A stretch of 57,556 bases of DNA from a virus, in IMG/VR virus record IMGVR_UViG_3300013132_000058, positions 1 through 57,556 of that record; one strand, 5' to 3'. The translations under genes were made by a program, and so were the position numbers. This document shows, piece by piece, positions 15,787 to 26,900 of this stretch (within the stretch, counting starts at the first letter, position 1; each line of letters opens with the position of its first letter). A model generated the notes under the pieces. It did not search any database, was not told the origin of the DNA, and saw nothing but the letters and a program-made list of their open reading frames with translations.

Positions 15787-18700
15787 ATGGCAAGGTCAAA
15801 AACACTACAGCAACATGCAATTAATTCTTCAAATTTTTCTGACTATCTTCGTAGAGTATCAAATGATGGTTATGATGTAAATGATAGAGGAGAAGCTGAC
15901 CAAATTTTTTCAGTTTGGGCACAAAGAGAAGGTCCATCTAGAGGTAATCAACCTAATAATAATGATACAAAATCATTTAGTAATATATTGAGTGCATTCC
16001 GAAGTAATGCACAATTCACATCTATTGAACAAGAAAATATCAAGGTTGATAAATTTGTGGAGTCATTCATGGGTATTATTAAACAACCAAAAAAAGTAAA
16101 TATTTTTACTCAGCCATCAGAAATTATAAAACAATTGATTCAATCTTCTTTTATAGAACTTGTAAATCAATTAGAAATATATTATAGAGAACAATCAGCA
16201 TTAAGAACCGCAATAAATAAAGATGCTGGTCTAAATTTTCAATTTGCAGAATCTTATAGAAAAACACTAACTGACGCAAGTCCAAAACTATTACAATATG
16301 GTATTAGTTTTAAAGATTTGGCAGAAACATCAGTTGCATTAGTAAAAAATACTGGTCGTTTTTATACACTTAATGAAACTTCAATTATTAGAGCTGCACA
16401 AGTTTCAGGTGCATATATGGATTCTATGTATGATATGACGACATTACTACCTGCATTTGAAAAAATTGGTATTGGAGCAACAGAAGCAATGGAAAGTATT
16501 GCAAGAGCGGGTAAGGATTCTATTTCTTTAGGTTTAAGGGCACAAAATGTCACCAAACAAGTCGGGGCAAACATTGACAAATTAAATCAATATGGATTTA
16601 AAAATGGTGTCGATGGTCTTACAAAAATGGTTCAAAAATCCATAGAATTTAGAATGTCGATGGAAGAAGTTTATAAAATTGCGGATAAGGTAATGTCTCC
16701 TGAAGGTGCAATAGAATTATCTGCGAATTTACAAGTTTTAGGTGGTGCCATCGGTGCGTTTAATGACCCTATGCAGTTGATGTATATGGCAACTAACAAT
16801 GTTGAAGGATTACAAGATGCATTAATTCAAGCATCTTCTAATTTGGCTACATACAATCAAGAACAACAACGTTTTGAGATTACAGGTGTCAACTTACGTT
16901 ATGCTAAACAAATGGCAGCAGACTTAGGTGTGACGTATAATGATTTAGCACAAGGTGCAATTGCAGCTGCAGAAAAAAGTTCAGCTGCATCTGATTTATT
17001 GAGAGCAGGATTAATATTGGATGATGAAGATAAAGAGTTTATTACCAATATTTCTAAGATGAAAGATGGAAAAATGGTAATTGACGTAAGTAATTCAACT
17101 AAATTACAAGAATTTTTTGGTGGAACTTCGGTTGCACTTGAAAATTTGGACCAAGCACAAGTTGAAATGATAAAACAATATAGAAGTCAATTAACTAAGA
17201 AAACAGAAGAAGAAATTATATTTAATCAATATACAAGTATAACAAATATTGAAAACTCAGTGAATTCAATTGCAGCTCGATTGAGAACTACTGCTGGTAG
17301 GGGTTTGGAAAATATTGTGATGGATAAGGGTATGCGAAAATTGATGGAAACGTTTGGAATGGAAATCGACGAAAATAGACCAGTAACCGAAGAAATTACC
17401 TCTAAATTGACTAGTCTTGTAAATAGTTTAAATGATAAACAACTTAGATATTATGAATTAGATAAAGAAGTTATAAATCGTTTTAAAAAAGAAATAGAAT
17501 CTTATGAAGATGCACTTGGATTAAAAAAAGAAAGCAGTACAGAAACCAAACCAGTAACTCCCCAAAAACAAAGTACACCCACTAAAATTGAACCTAAGAA
17601 AGAAGGCGAAAATGCATATGATAAATTTAAAGATAATATCTCAAATAACATTAGCATTATGACAGGTTTAATAAATAGTGCGTTTGGTAAAATATCAGAT
17701 GCATATAATAGTATGTCCGATAGACTTTTTTCGGTAAATAAGGATTCGAAGAATCACTTATCAAGTATAGACGGAAATATCAAAACGTTAGTTGATAAAT
17801 CAAATACAAATGTAACAGCTAAAGTTAATAGTAAAAATTCATCATCACCTATAGTTACAACAGAAAATGATGATTTGGCAAAATTAGTATCTTATTTATC
17901 ATATGAAGATTATACAATATATACATATTTAAAAGAAATAAGTAATTCATTTAAATCATATGCTGAAAATACATCATATAAAACATCAGAAATAAAAGAA
18001 ACAAAACCCAAAAAAGAAAAAGCAGAATTATTTTTTGATAAAGGATATAAAGCACCTGTACAAAAACGAAAAGTAAATGACGAAAATGTTGATAAAAAAA
18101 ATAATGAAGAAACAATAACAGGACCTTTTAAAAATGTTTCTAATATAGAATCTAATAGTGATAAAACTATTCAACCACCAAAAATTGAACAAAACCTATT
18201 AACTAAAAATATTACTGAAATTCTAAATAATATTAGTAGTTTGAATACTGAAGGAAATAGTAGTTTGAAATCATTATATGATTTATCTAAAGAATCAAAT
18301 AATATTTTATCCAATATACAAAAAAATACATTACCCAAAATTGATACCGATAAAACACTTTTAAGACAAGACACACTTGTAACTGAAAAAATAGTCAGTC
18401 AACCAAACACACCACAAACAGATTTAATATCTAATTTATTTCCAATTATACAAAATATAAGAGATGATATTTCAGATATTTTAAATTCTAATATACTTTC
18501 TGAAGGAAAACTATACGACATTAACAATCAGATGGATTTATCTATAAAAAATAATGAAAAAAATAATATAGTTATAAGTCAACCAAATGTAATTGAATAT
18601 AACAAAATAGGTAACCAAATTTTTACACAACTTGTAGATGTAATGTCAAAACCTAATCCGACTGAAAAAACAGATAAAACAATTACAGTAAGACATATAC

Positions 18701-18837
18701 ACGAACACCAACATATTGTAAAATCTCCGGCAATGGAAGATGCACTAGCAAGATATATTACTAGATTTCCGAATTTTTTTAGAGAGTCACAATCTATGGA
18801 TGAGAGAAGTTATACAAATACTGAGATAATAACATAA
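15787..18837 (+). CDS. Tail tape measure protein
   Basis: 1016 aa. Mostly helical, with a central Ala/Gly/Met-rich part (IGATEAMESIARAGKDSISL, SANLQVLGGAIGAFNDPMQL) like phage tape measures. From about residue 590 it is a long low-complexity Lys/Asn/Ser/Thr-rich section with helical segments, and it ends in a His-rich patch (RHIHEHQH) and a short helical tail. It follows the gp26-type chaperone, the usual chaperone/tape-measure order. It sets tail length; at about 0.15 nm per residue, 1016 residues predict a tail near 150 nm, against about 100 nm for T4 (gp29, 590 aa). That length is an inference and assumes the whole chain is extended. Confidence 0.8.
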   Translation: MARSKTLQQHAINSSNFSDYLRRVSNDGYDVNDRGEADQIFSVWAQREGPSRGNQPNNNDTKSFSNILSAFRSNAQFTSIEQENIKVDKFVESFMGIIKQPKKVNIFTQPSEIIKQLIQSSFIELVNQLEIYYREQSALRTAINKDAGLNFQFAESYRKTLTDASPKLLQYGISFKDLAETSVALVKNTGRFYTLNETSIIRAAQVSGAYMDSMYDMTTLLPAFEKIGIGATEAMESIARAGKDSISLGLRAQNVTKQVGANIDKLNQYGFKNGVDGLTKMVQKSIEFRMSMEEVYKIADKVMSPEGAIELSANLQVLGGAIGAFNDPMQLMYMATNNVEGLQDALIQASSNLATYNQEQQRFEITGVNLRYAKQMAADLGVTYNDLAQGAIAAAEKSSAASDLLRAGLILDDEDKEFITNISKMKDGKMVIDVSNSTKLQEFFGGTSVALENLDQAQVEMIKQYRSQLTKKTEEEIIFNQYTSITNIENSVNSIAARLRTTAGRGLENIVMDKGMRKLMETFGMEIDENRPVTEEITSKLTSLVNSLNDKQLRYYELDKEVINRFKKEIESYEDALGLKKESSTETKPVTPQKQSTPTKIEPKKEGENAYDKFKDNISNNISIMTGLINSAFGKISDAYNSMSDRLFSVNKDSKNHLSSIDGNIKTLVDKSNTNVTAKVNSKNSSSPIVTTENDDLAKLVSYLSYEDYTIYTYLKEISNSFKSYAENTSYKTSEIKETKPKKEKAELFFDKGYKAPVQKRKVNDENVDKKNNEETITGPFKNVSNIESNSDKTIQPPKIEQNLLTKNITEILNNISSLNTEGNSSLKSLYDLSKESNNILSNIQKNTLPKIDTDKTLLRQDTLVTEKIVSQPNTPQTDLISNLFPIIQNIRDDISDILNSNILSEGKLYDINNQMDLSIKNNEKNNIVISQPNVIEYNKIGNQIFTQLVDVMSKPNPTEKTDKTITVRHIHEHQHIVKSPAMEDALARYITRFPNFFRESQSMDERSYTNTEIIT

Positions 18838-18862
18838 GCATAATTAATTTTTTTTGTTGCTC

Positions 18863-18869
18863 TATTTAT
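18863..18869 (+). promoter_or_regulatory. TATTTAT motif upstream of the 18885 gene
   Basis: CTCTATTTATTATT ends about 15 bases before the ATG at 18885, in a 47-base gap after the tape measure. Confidence 0.38.
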
Positions 18870-18884
18870 TATTAAAACATTTGA

Positions 18885-21800
18885 ATGCCATTAGATTTTG
18901 ATTCAACAAAACAATTTAGAGATTTTGTATTATCGAGAACTTTACAAGTTCCGAATGGTCCACAATCATTTACATCACAAAATTATATAGTACAAAATTT
19001 GAATCAATTTCCAAATTTAGACCCTGGCGCAGTTGATACAAATCGACAGATAGATTTATTAATACCATCAACTAATAACATATTTAAACCCACACAATAT
19101 TTTATAAAAGATGTGTTAGAAACAATACCTAGACGAGCTAATCTATCACTATATTATAACGGTACACCTTATTTCTTGAGTGGTGAATATAATTTAGTCG
19201 GCATTATGAGTAATGATAATTATGATAATGAGTCTGAATTATTCAAATTTGCAGCATCATATATCCGAGACAGGACACAAAAAGGACCAGTTTATTCAAG
19301 ATTAGAACAAAACTTACTTAAATCGACTTTAGGAAAAATAAGATTATTAGATGCTCTTCAAGGTAATTTAGCAACTGCAACAAATATTGTTACTGGTAGG
19401 GAGCCATTAGTGGAATCAAATAATAATATTACAGTTGCGAAAACTCCAATTGGTAAAGGAATTGATTTTATTCAAACTGTTGCTGGTGTTGAGTTTCCTT
19501 GGACAGAAATACCTGGTGATTATTTAACTAATCCAAATAGACAAACAGAAAGAAGAAATACAGCAAATACTGAAATTGGTAGAACGTTACAAGATGCATC
19601 TGGCGCATTATTATCAATTTTCGGTGTACAAAGAAAACCATTGGAAACACGAAAACCTTCAGATATATTTATTGAATATACTGGTACAGGACCAAAACAA
19701 CAATTATTTGATTTATTATCAAAATCAAAATACGCTCCAAATTATACAACAACTGCAAGGTCACAAAACACATCAAAACTATTTAACTTTATTGATAAAG
19801 CTGCCCAAGGTATTAAGAATTTAATTGGTACTGAAGCACCTGAAGGAGTTGCATATATTGGAGATGATAGGGGTAATAATGTTATCAATACTATGTCAGA
19901 TATGAATGGTAACATAGTAAAAAGTAATTATTATCTAAGTTTACTTTTTGATGAATCACAATCAAGATTATTTGAACGTACAAAAAACGTAAGTGAATCA
20001 GGAGAAATTTCAGGTAAACTAACTTGGATAAGTCGAAATTCCAATAATAAATTAGGTGTAAATAATGATGAATACAATACACAATCATCAAATTTAGAAA
20101 AATCGCTATCAACAAATTACGAATTCAGAGAAGATTCAATTTTTGGATATACTCAACAATTATTAGACAGTATGCCAAAAGGTGGAGAATCTAGAAATCA
20201 TATCGGTAATGTAATAGACCAAACATCAAGAGTTTTTAAAGAAGGTGATAAGTTTTTATCTAGAGGTTCATCTATCAAATATGTGGACAAATTTACAGGT
20301 ATAGAATCGGGTGTTGAATACTGTAGAACATGGACAAAAGATAGACCATATTTATCCTATTCAGATACAATGAAAATAGGTGGAAATAATAGAAAATTTG
20401 AAGGTACAGTAGTATCTAATCCATGGAATTTGAATATTGGTCCAATGTCAAATGGAAAGAAAGGTTTCGAAAATTCTTCAAATATATTCGATGGATATAA
20501 TTTTGGTACTGATAAAGATGGTAATTCTTTTTATGCTAAAAAATATATGTTTTCCATAGAAAACTTAGCATGGAAAACATCAACATCACCTGGTTTCACT
20601 GTTTTGGATTTACCAGTATGTGAAAGAGGACCAAATGGTGGTCGTATTATGTGGTTTCCACCTTATGATTTAAAAGTAAGTGAACAAAATAGTGTTAAAT
20701 GGGATGAAAATAATTTCATAGGAAGACCCGAACCAATATATACGTATAATAATACAACAAGAAGTGGGACACTAGGTTTCAAAATAGTGGTGGACCACCC
20801 AAGTATATTAAATTTATTGACTAGAGAATTTTTTGAAAACATGTCAGATGAAGAATCTGACAATTATATTAATGCATTTTTTGCTGGTTGTGAAACATTA
20901 GATTTTTATGAATTGATACGAAGGTTTAGTACATTGGACCCAACGGATATTGAGTATATAAAACAGTATTTGAATGATTCAAAAAACACAGACCAAGAGG
21001 TAGTAAGAAAATATAAAACCGTATTAAATCCAACTGTAAATGAAAACACACCTGTAACAAATAAATCCAATAAAGAAGAATCATCATTAATCGAAGCATC
21101 ACCTTTAAACGTTACGTTATATTTTGATGATGGTGTACCACTTACAGAAACTGGATTAATAACGCAAACGGATTATGAAAAATTATATTCTAGCTACGTT
21201 GTTAAACAAAATATTTATTCGAGTGAATTGAATAATTTATTAATAAATCTTACTGGAACAACATTTACAAATGATGTTTTACCCAATGTAAAAAATGATA
21301 GAAAACTTATATACAATACAGAAAACGATGTTAGTAGTGAAAAAATAACATCAAAAGTAAATTTTTATAATAATAATTTTAGTGTTTTTACAATTCGACA
21401 TAGTTTTTATGTAGTTTATCTAACAGATTTAAAACAACTTTTGACTGAAGGTAAATCTGAGGATATTAAGATTATAATTAATTCGAGTGCGTCATCAAGA
21501 GATACCACCGAAAAAAATTTATTGCTTACATTTAGACGTTCATATAGTGTCTTGTTAGATATTTTTAAAAAAATTACTAAAACAGATTCTACTCCACCAC
21601 AACCAAAATGGGTAGATACAAAAGATAAAAAAGAATTTGTAAGTGTATATTCATCAAAAAATGATTTTGGTTATGATTATGACACAAAAATTACAGTTAC
21701 TATTACAAACTCAGGTGAAACTTATCCAGGTTGTGAAAATAAAGATTTTAAATATAAAACAAGATTGGGTATAGTATCTCCAATTGCATTTGAGTGTAGA

Positions 21801-23648
21801 AAAACAGAAGTAAATATAACATATAAAAAAAGTTCAACTGAGGATACAAAAAAACAAAATGACAATACAACAGTAATACAAAGTCAATCCCCGACTAGAA
21901 TTATTATAGATGGTGAAACACAAGTCCCGACTAAAGTTAAAAAACCACCTATTGATATAATGAAAAGAATTATAATGAAAACATTATCTGAATGTTTTTA
22001 TTTCAAAAAATTAGATGAAACATCACCAACAGTTTTTAATTCATTAAGAGAAAAATTAAGATATTTTCATCCTGCCTTCCATTCAACAACACCAGAAGGG
22101 CTAAATTCACGATTGACGTTTATTCAACAATGTTTACGACCTGGTGAGACATTACCAATAAAAGGGTTATCAGATTCAACTGATTTGAATGCCCGTAATA
22201 CCACATTCGGTCCCCCACCAATATGTATTCTACGAATAGGTGACTTTTATCATTCAAAAGTTGTTATAAGAGATGCACAAATAAGCTATGATGACTCTAC
22301 ATGGGATTATAACCCTGAAGGTATTGGATTACAACCTATGATTGCAAGTGTCACACTTTCCATATCATTCATCGGGGGTCAAGGATTAGAGAGACCAGTA
22401 GAAAGATTACAGAACGCACTATCATCTAATTTTTATGCTAATACTGAGATTTATGACGAAAGGTCAATTCAAACAAACACATTAATATCAGGTAAAGATG
22501 CAGAAAAATTCACTAAGGAATTTTTAGAAGATTTACTGAAAAGAGATAATAGAACACCTGAACCTGAAAGTGAAAACAACGGTAGTACATTAAGAAACGG
22601 TAAATATATCGGTGAATTTTCTGAAGGGGTCTTATCATATGCAAAATTGGTTATCGATGTACATAATAAAATAAAAAATTATTTTAAAGTATTTACAGAA
22701 TCATATAATATTTTAATTCCTTTTTATGGGAAAAAATTGAGTAACTTGATTTTATCGAATACCTATCGTACTATAAAAACATATGATATTTGGACACCCT
22801 CAGATAGTTTATCATCACCTTCAGAATCAATTGATTTGTTAGGATTATATCCAAAAGGAAAAGAATTATCAATATATATTCAAGTTGTAAAAAGACAATT
22901 TATAACAACACTAAAAAATAGTAATCCATCGGTAATATTTGGGTTTGATAAATTTATGGATAGTTCTTTAATAACAAAAACAAATGATGAATATCTATAT
23001 AAATTTTTAGAAAAAGAGGTATCAACTATTTTTGATGATATGACAAATAATTCTCAAATATATGCAATTGAAAATTCAAGAGATGAATTAATTAAATCAA
23101 TTGACAATGTAAATTTTATTGTCAAACATGGGAAAGATTTTATGATGATGCCAGATAAAAGTACAAATACCAATGTTGGCACTCAAGTTACTTTAAGTGG
23201 TTTTACCAAAAATTTATTATATGATGAGTATTCTTATGGTATTGATTATATAAATAATAATACATCAAAATTATATGAAGATTTAGATACGACAATAAAT
23301 TTTAATAATCCGACATTTACAACAAGTGATGTATCTGAAATAATGAAATCAATATTAAAAAATAAAAAAAATAATTTATTAAATATTTTTACTGATAGAA
23401 GTTTATATAATGATAATGTTCTCAAAAAAATGTCAAATTCTTTAGATAAATTTTTTAATGATTCACCAACCGAAAAAAAATTTAAATTAGGTAAGTATAA
23501 AGATTATGTTGAAAAAATATTATCATATACAATCAATACAACAACTGACGCAAATCCGTCCGATACTATCTATGTTGATGGTGATAAAATAAATAAATCA
23601 CCAATATTGGTAAAAGATAAATTAAACTACTATAAAACTAAGTTATAA
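18885..23648 (+). CDS. Giant baseplate / tube-cap protein, 1587 aa
   Basis: A very large soluble structural protein. Around residues 550-650 it reads MFSIENLAWKTST, then GPNGGRIMWFPPYDLKV and GRPEPIYTYNNTTRSGTLGF. Around 1115-1170 it reads RIGDFYHSKVVIRDAQISYD, then PMIASVTLSISFIGG. These resemble tube-fold strands found in baseplate tube-cap proteins such as gp48 and gp54, which in T4 are separate proteins of about 320-360 aa. Several Pro/Lys/Thr-rich linkers separate the blocks. It is placed between the tape measure and the gp53-like gene, consistent with the hub-tube junction. Exact T4 equivalence is not established. Confidence 0.65.
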   Translation: MPLDFDSTKQFRDFVLSRTLQVPNGPQSFTSQNYIVQNLNQFPNLDPGAVDTNRQIDLLIPSTNNIFKPTQYFIKDVLETIPRRANLSLYYNGTPYFLSGEYNLVGIMSNDNYDNESELFKFAASYIRDRTQKGPVYSRLEQNLLKSTLGKIRLLDALQGNLATATNIVTGREPLVESNNNITVAKTPIGKGIDFIQTVAGVEFPWTEIPGDYLTNPNRQTERRNTANTEIGRTLQDASGALLSIFGVQRKPLETRKPSDIFIEYTGTGPKQQLFDLLSKSKYAPNYTTTARSQNTSKLFNFIDKAAQGIKNLIGTEAPEGVAYIGDDRGNNVINTMSDMNGNIVKSNYYLSLLFDESQSRLFERTKNVSESGEISGKLTWISRNSNNKLGVNNDEYNTQSSNLEKSLSTNYEFREDSIFGYTQQLLDSMPKGGESRNHIGNVIDQTSRVFKEGDKFLSRGSSIKYVDKFTGIESGVEYCRTWTKDRPYLSYSDTMKIGGNNRKFEGTVVSNPWNLNIGPMSNGKKGFENSSNIFDGYNFGTDKDGNSFYAKKYMFSIENLAWKTSTSPGFTVLDLPVCERGPNGGRIMWFPPYDLKVSEQNSVKWDENNFIGRPEPIYTYNNTTRSGTLGFKIVVDHPSILNLLTREFFENMSDEESDNYINAFFAGCETLDFYELIRRFSTLDPTDIEYIKQYLNDSKNTDQEVVRKYKTVLNPTVNENTPVTNKSNKEESSLIEASPLNVTLYFDDGVPLTETGLITQTDYEKLYSSYVVKQNIYSSELNNLLINLTGTTFTNDVLPNVKNDRKLIYNTENDVSSEKITSKVNFYNNNFSVFTIRHSFYVVYLTDLKQLLTEGKSEDIKIIINSSASSRDTTEKNLLLTFRRSYSVLLDIFKKITKTDSTPPQPKWVDTKDKKEFVSVYSSKNDFGYDYDTKITVTITNSGETYPGCENKDFKYKTRLGIVSPIAFECRKTEVNITYKKSSTEDTKKQNDNTTVIQSQSPTRIIIDGETQVPTKVKKPPIDIMKRIIMKTLSECFYFKKLDETSPTVFNSLREKLRYFHPAFHSTTPEGLNSRLTFIQQCLRPGETLPIKGLSDSTDLNARNTTFGPPPICILRIGDFYHSKVVIRDAQISYDDSTWDYNPEGIGLQPMIASVTLSISFIGGQGLERPVERLQNALSSNFYANTEIYDERSIQTNTLISGKDAEKFTKEFLEDLLKRDNRTPEPESENNGSTLRNGKYIGEFSEGVLSYAKLVIDVHNKIKNYFKVFTESYNILIPFYGKKLSNLILSNTYRTIKTYDIWTPSDSLSSPSESIDLLGLYPKGKELSIYIQVVKRQFITTLKNSNPSVIFGFDKFMDSSLITKTNDEYLYKFLEKEVSTIFDDMTNNSQIYAIENSRDELIKSIDNVNFIVKHGKDFMMMPDKSTNTNVGTQVTLSGFTKNLLYDEYSYGIDYINNNTSKLYEDLDTTINFNNPTFTTSDVSEIMKSILKNKKNNLLNIFTDRSLYNDNVLKKMSNSLDKFFNDSPTEKKFKLGKYKDYVEKILSYTINTTTDANPSDTIYVDGDKINKSPILVKDKLNYYKTKL

Positions 23649-23650
23649 AA

Positions 23651-23977
23651 ATGAGTAGAAATTATTTTGATAGATATCAATTTTTTGAAACAGATGGTAA
23701 TTTCAGAATTGTACCTGGTATAGAATTACCGATAAAATCAAGTGATAAGTACATAACATATAATAAAGGACGTACAAGATTAGATAAAGTTTCACAAGAT
23801 AATTATGGTTCACCTACGTTTGGTTGGTTAATTATGCAGGCAAATCCTGAAGTTGGAGGTATTGAATTTGAAATTCCTGACAATTATGTTCTGAGATTGC
23901 CATTTCCTTTAATTCCATCTTTACAAGATTACAAAAGAGCAGTAGATTTATATAATTTATATTATGGGGAACAATAA
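23651..23977 (+). CDS. 53: Baseplate wedge protein, gp53-like
   Basis: 108 aa. The pattern SRNYFDRYQFFETDGN, then RLDKVSQDNYGSPTFGWLIM and QANPEVGG fits the LysM-like core of baseplate wedge proteins related to T4 gp53, which links wedges in the baseplate. T4 gp53 is longer (196 aa), so this is a minimal version. It starts two bases after the upstream stop, and its last 14 bases overlap the start of the giant hub gene, indicating coupled expression. Confidence 0.72.
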   Translation: MSRNYFDRYQFFETDGNFRIVPGIELPIKSSDKYITYNKGRTRLDKVSQDNYGSPTFGWLIMQANPEVGGIEFEIPDNYVLRLPFPLIPSLQDYKRAVDLYNLYYGEQ

Positions 23978-26900
23978 TTTGTCTGATAGTGAAAAAATTT
24001 TAGTCAAGGTAGACCACAATAATTTAATTTATATTGACCCTAATAGTGTTATTGATAATGATGGTAGTCCTCAACCAAGAAATGTCAAACAAGAGAATTT
24101 GATTATGTTTGTAAACTTGGAAGCAGATATAATTCCGAGGTCAATTTTAAAATCTGAAAACGATAGAAATACATTAGTGTCCATTGCAAGAGGAACTTTG
24201 AATTTTTTGAGAAATCAGAAAGGTGGTGATTATGATACTAATTGGACAGAATCATTTTATTCGCAACAAAAAAATGTGAATATACCTTTCGGTAACACAG
24301 GATTATCAACACAAATTAAAATTAATGACGATTACTATGATGAAACAGGACAATCATTTGGTATTGATAGTATCAACATATCAATCAAAGGAGCTAATTC
24401 AATCCCACAGGTAAACATATCATTTATTGATGTTAGAGGTAAAACATTATTTGAATCACCTGAAAATTCAGCATATAAAGCATTTTTTCATCTTCCATGG
24501 CCAATTTTTTACCTAACATTGAAAGGTTATTATGGTAAAGCAATAAAATACAGATTACATTTATCCAAATTCAGTAGTAAATTCAATGATTCAACAGGTA
24601 ATTTTGATATTACAACAACTTTTGTTGGTTCAACATTTGCATATTTGAATGACATATCATTAAATTTGATAATGAATGCTCCCTATATGTACTATGTTGA
24701 AAATACAACAACAAAAAATACAGACACTAATGAAACTATTGTTGAAATATCTCGTACATCGAAAGGTTACCAAATACTTAAATCAATATATGCAGAATAT
24801 GAAAGGAAAGGTTTAGTTGAAAAAGGTTTTCCAATAAAAACTTTAAGAGAATTAATCAGAAACGCTGAAAATTTAGATAAAACATTAGAAAAAACAATTT
24901 TAAATGATAAATTAAATCCTATTGTTTTTGTAGGAATGAATGAATTTGAAAAATCAATCGAAAATTTTGAGAAAGCGTGTATAGAGTGGGCTAAAAAATA
25001 TTTGTTACAAACAGGTGAACTTGATAATGATAATTTTAGATGGTATGAATTAAATTCACAAAACAAAAAAAGTAGTGAAAACATTATTGGATTAACTGGA
25101 ATTACATTAGAAAAAATAGTTATTAATAATGTTGATAATATAAATAAAAATAAGTTATTTGCAGAAGAAGTAAAAAATTTAATTAAATCACAAAAAACAG
25201 GAAATTCAAATTTTTCTGTAGAAAATATATTATCTAAACCAATCAAATGGAGTGATAAATATTACAGACAAAATTCAAAAAATCAACAATATGAAGTAAA
25301 ATTTGATTTATTAATTTCAGAAATAAGAGAAATTAAAAAAACATTCGACACTGAAAAAGATAAATTAATAAATTATGTTGAAGATGAAATGAATAAAATT
25401 ATAATAAATAAAGATTTTGAAGGAGGGTTTGGGTTCAAACCAACCATAAAAAATATTTTTGCGGTAATTTTAGCAAATGCTGATGTGTATATTAGATTGA
25501 TGAAAGATGTACATCAAAAATCGTTTAATAATGGAAGTGAAAGACAAAAAAACATTGGTAATTTATCTAAAGAAACTTTGTATGATAAATCAATATATCC
25601 ATGGCCAGAAATTAAAAAACCATCCGAAAAAGACAAACAAAATGTCATTGCATATCCTGGTGATAATGATTTGATTGAGAAGTTGAAATCGGATGATGCT
25701 GAATTATGGCCTGAAGTTGATTTCGTCGAAAATTACATAAGGGTTGCAACAAACAAATCAGACCCAAACTCAGAAAAAGAAACAGGTATTGATAATATTA
25801 ATTTCAAATTACCTGATGATAAAAATGCAAATAATTTTCAACCATTAAATGCGTTTTCCATTGTAAGTGAAAATATACCATATATTGATAAATCTCCATC
25901 ATCTTTTTTGTATGAAATTTGGGAAAGAGCAACTTACATAAATTTAGTTGATTCTTTTGATTATTCAACATTGAAAGAATTATCAGATGTTGAGTTTATA
26001 AATATAAAAAATTCGATTGTTGAAGATACTGAAATTATTAATATTTTAAGTAAAGATATTACCAGTGTAAATATATTGACACAAAAATTGAGTGAATATT
26101 CACCATTTGAACGATATCCATTTTATCAAGATGAATTATCAACTATACCATATATAAAAGATTCTATTAATGTACCATATAAAATTGTTGAAAATAGTTC
26201 AATTAATAAAAATATAATAACTCAAAAATATGATAATTTAAAAAAGCAATTATCAACGTATAAAGCAGAATCTTATAGAAAAAATATATATCCTTTCAAT
26301 TCTGATTTATATCTATCTTATTTGAAACAAAATTCATATACTGATGATGAATTGAAATTTACAAATCAATTTGTTGTTGATATTACTGATTCATTAATAC
26401 AAACATCTGATAGTGTAAATTATGTGAAATCAAAATACACAATCAATATGTTTGATAATAAATTAAAAATCAATAACACGAATGTAAATTTATTGAATAC
26501 ATCATTTTTTCATAGACAAATATATTATGATTTTATAAAACAATCTAGCATCGGAAAATATGTTGCATCATCATATTTGTTATTAAATTCGTTACCATTT
26601 ATTGATTTAGATGAGATTGTGTCTATAGGTGGAGATACAGTTTCTAAAGTGAAATATTCTGCATTATTCAGAGAAATTGGAGCAACACATGATATACCAT
26701 ATCATTTAATTTGTAAATGGGGTTCAATATATCATAGGTATAAGAAATATATAATAGATGGTGTTGATATATTAGGAAATATTTTAAATCCAAATAAAAA
26801 AACAAGACCAATTGACGGTGAATTATTTTTCAATAACAAAGAAACATCTTCAGAATTCACAGCATTTACAATTAATGGTGAGACTGTCACATATAATCAA

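Noticed and set aside
24767-25246. 159-codon reverse ORF inside the giant hub gene
   Set aside because: Entirely inside a long forward gene in an AT-rich frame; hydrophobic composition is the usual antisense effect of Lys/Asn/Glu-rich coding.
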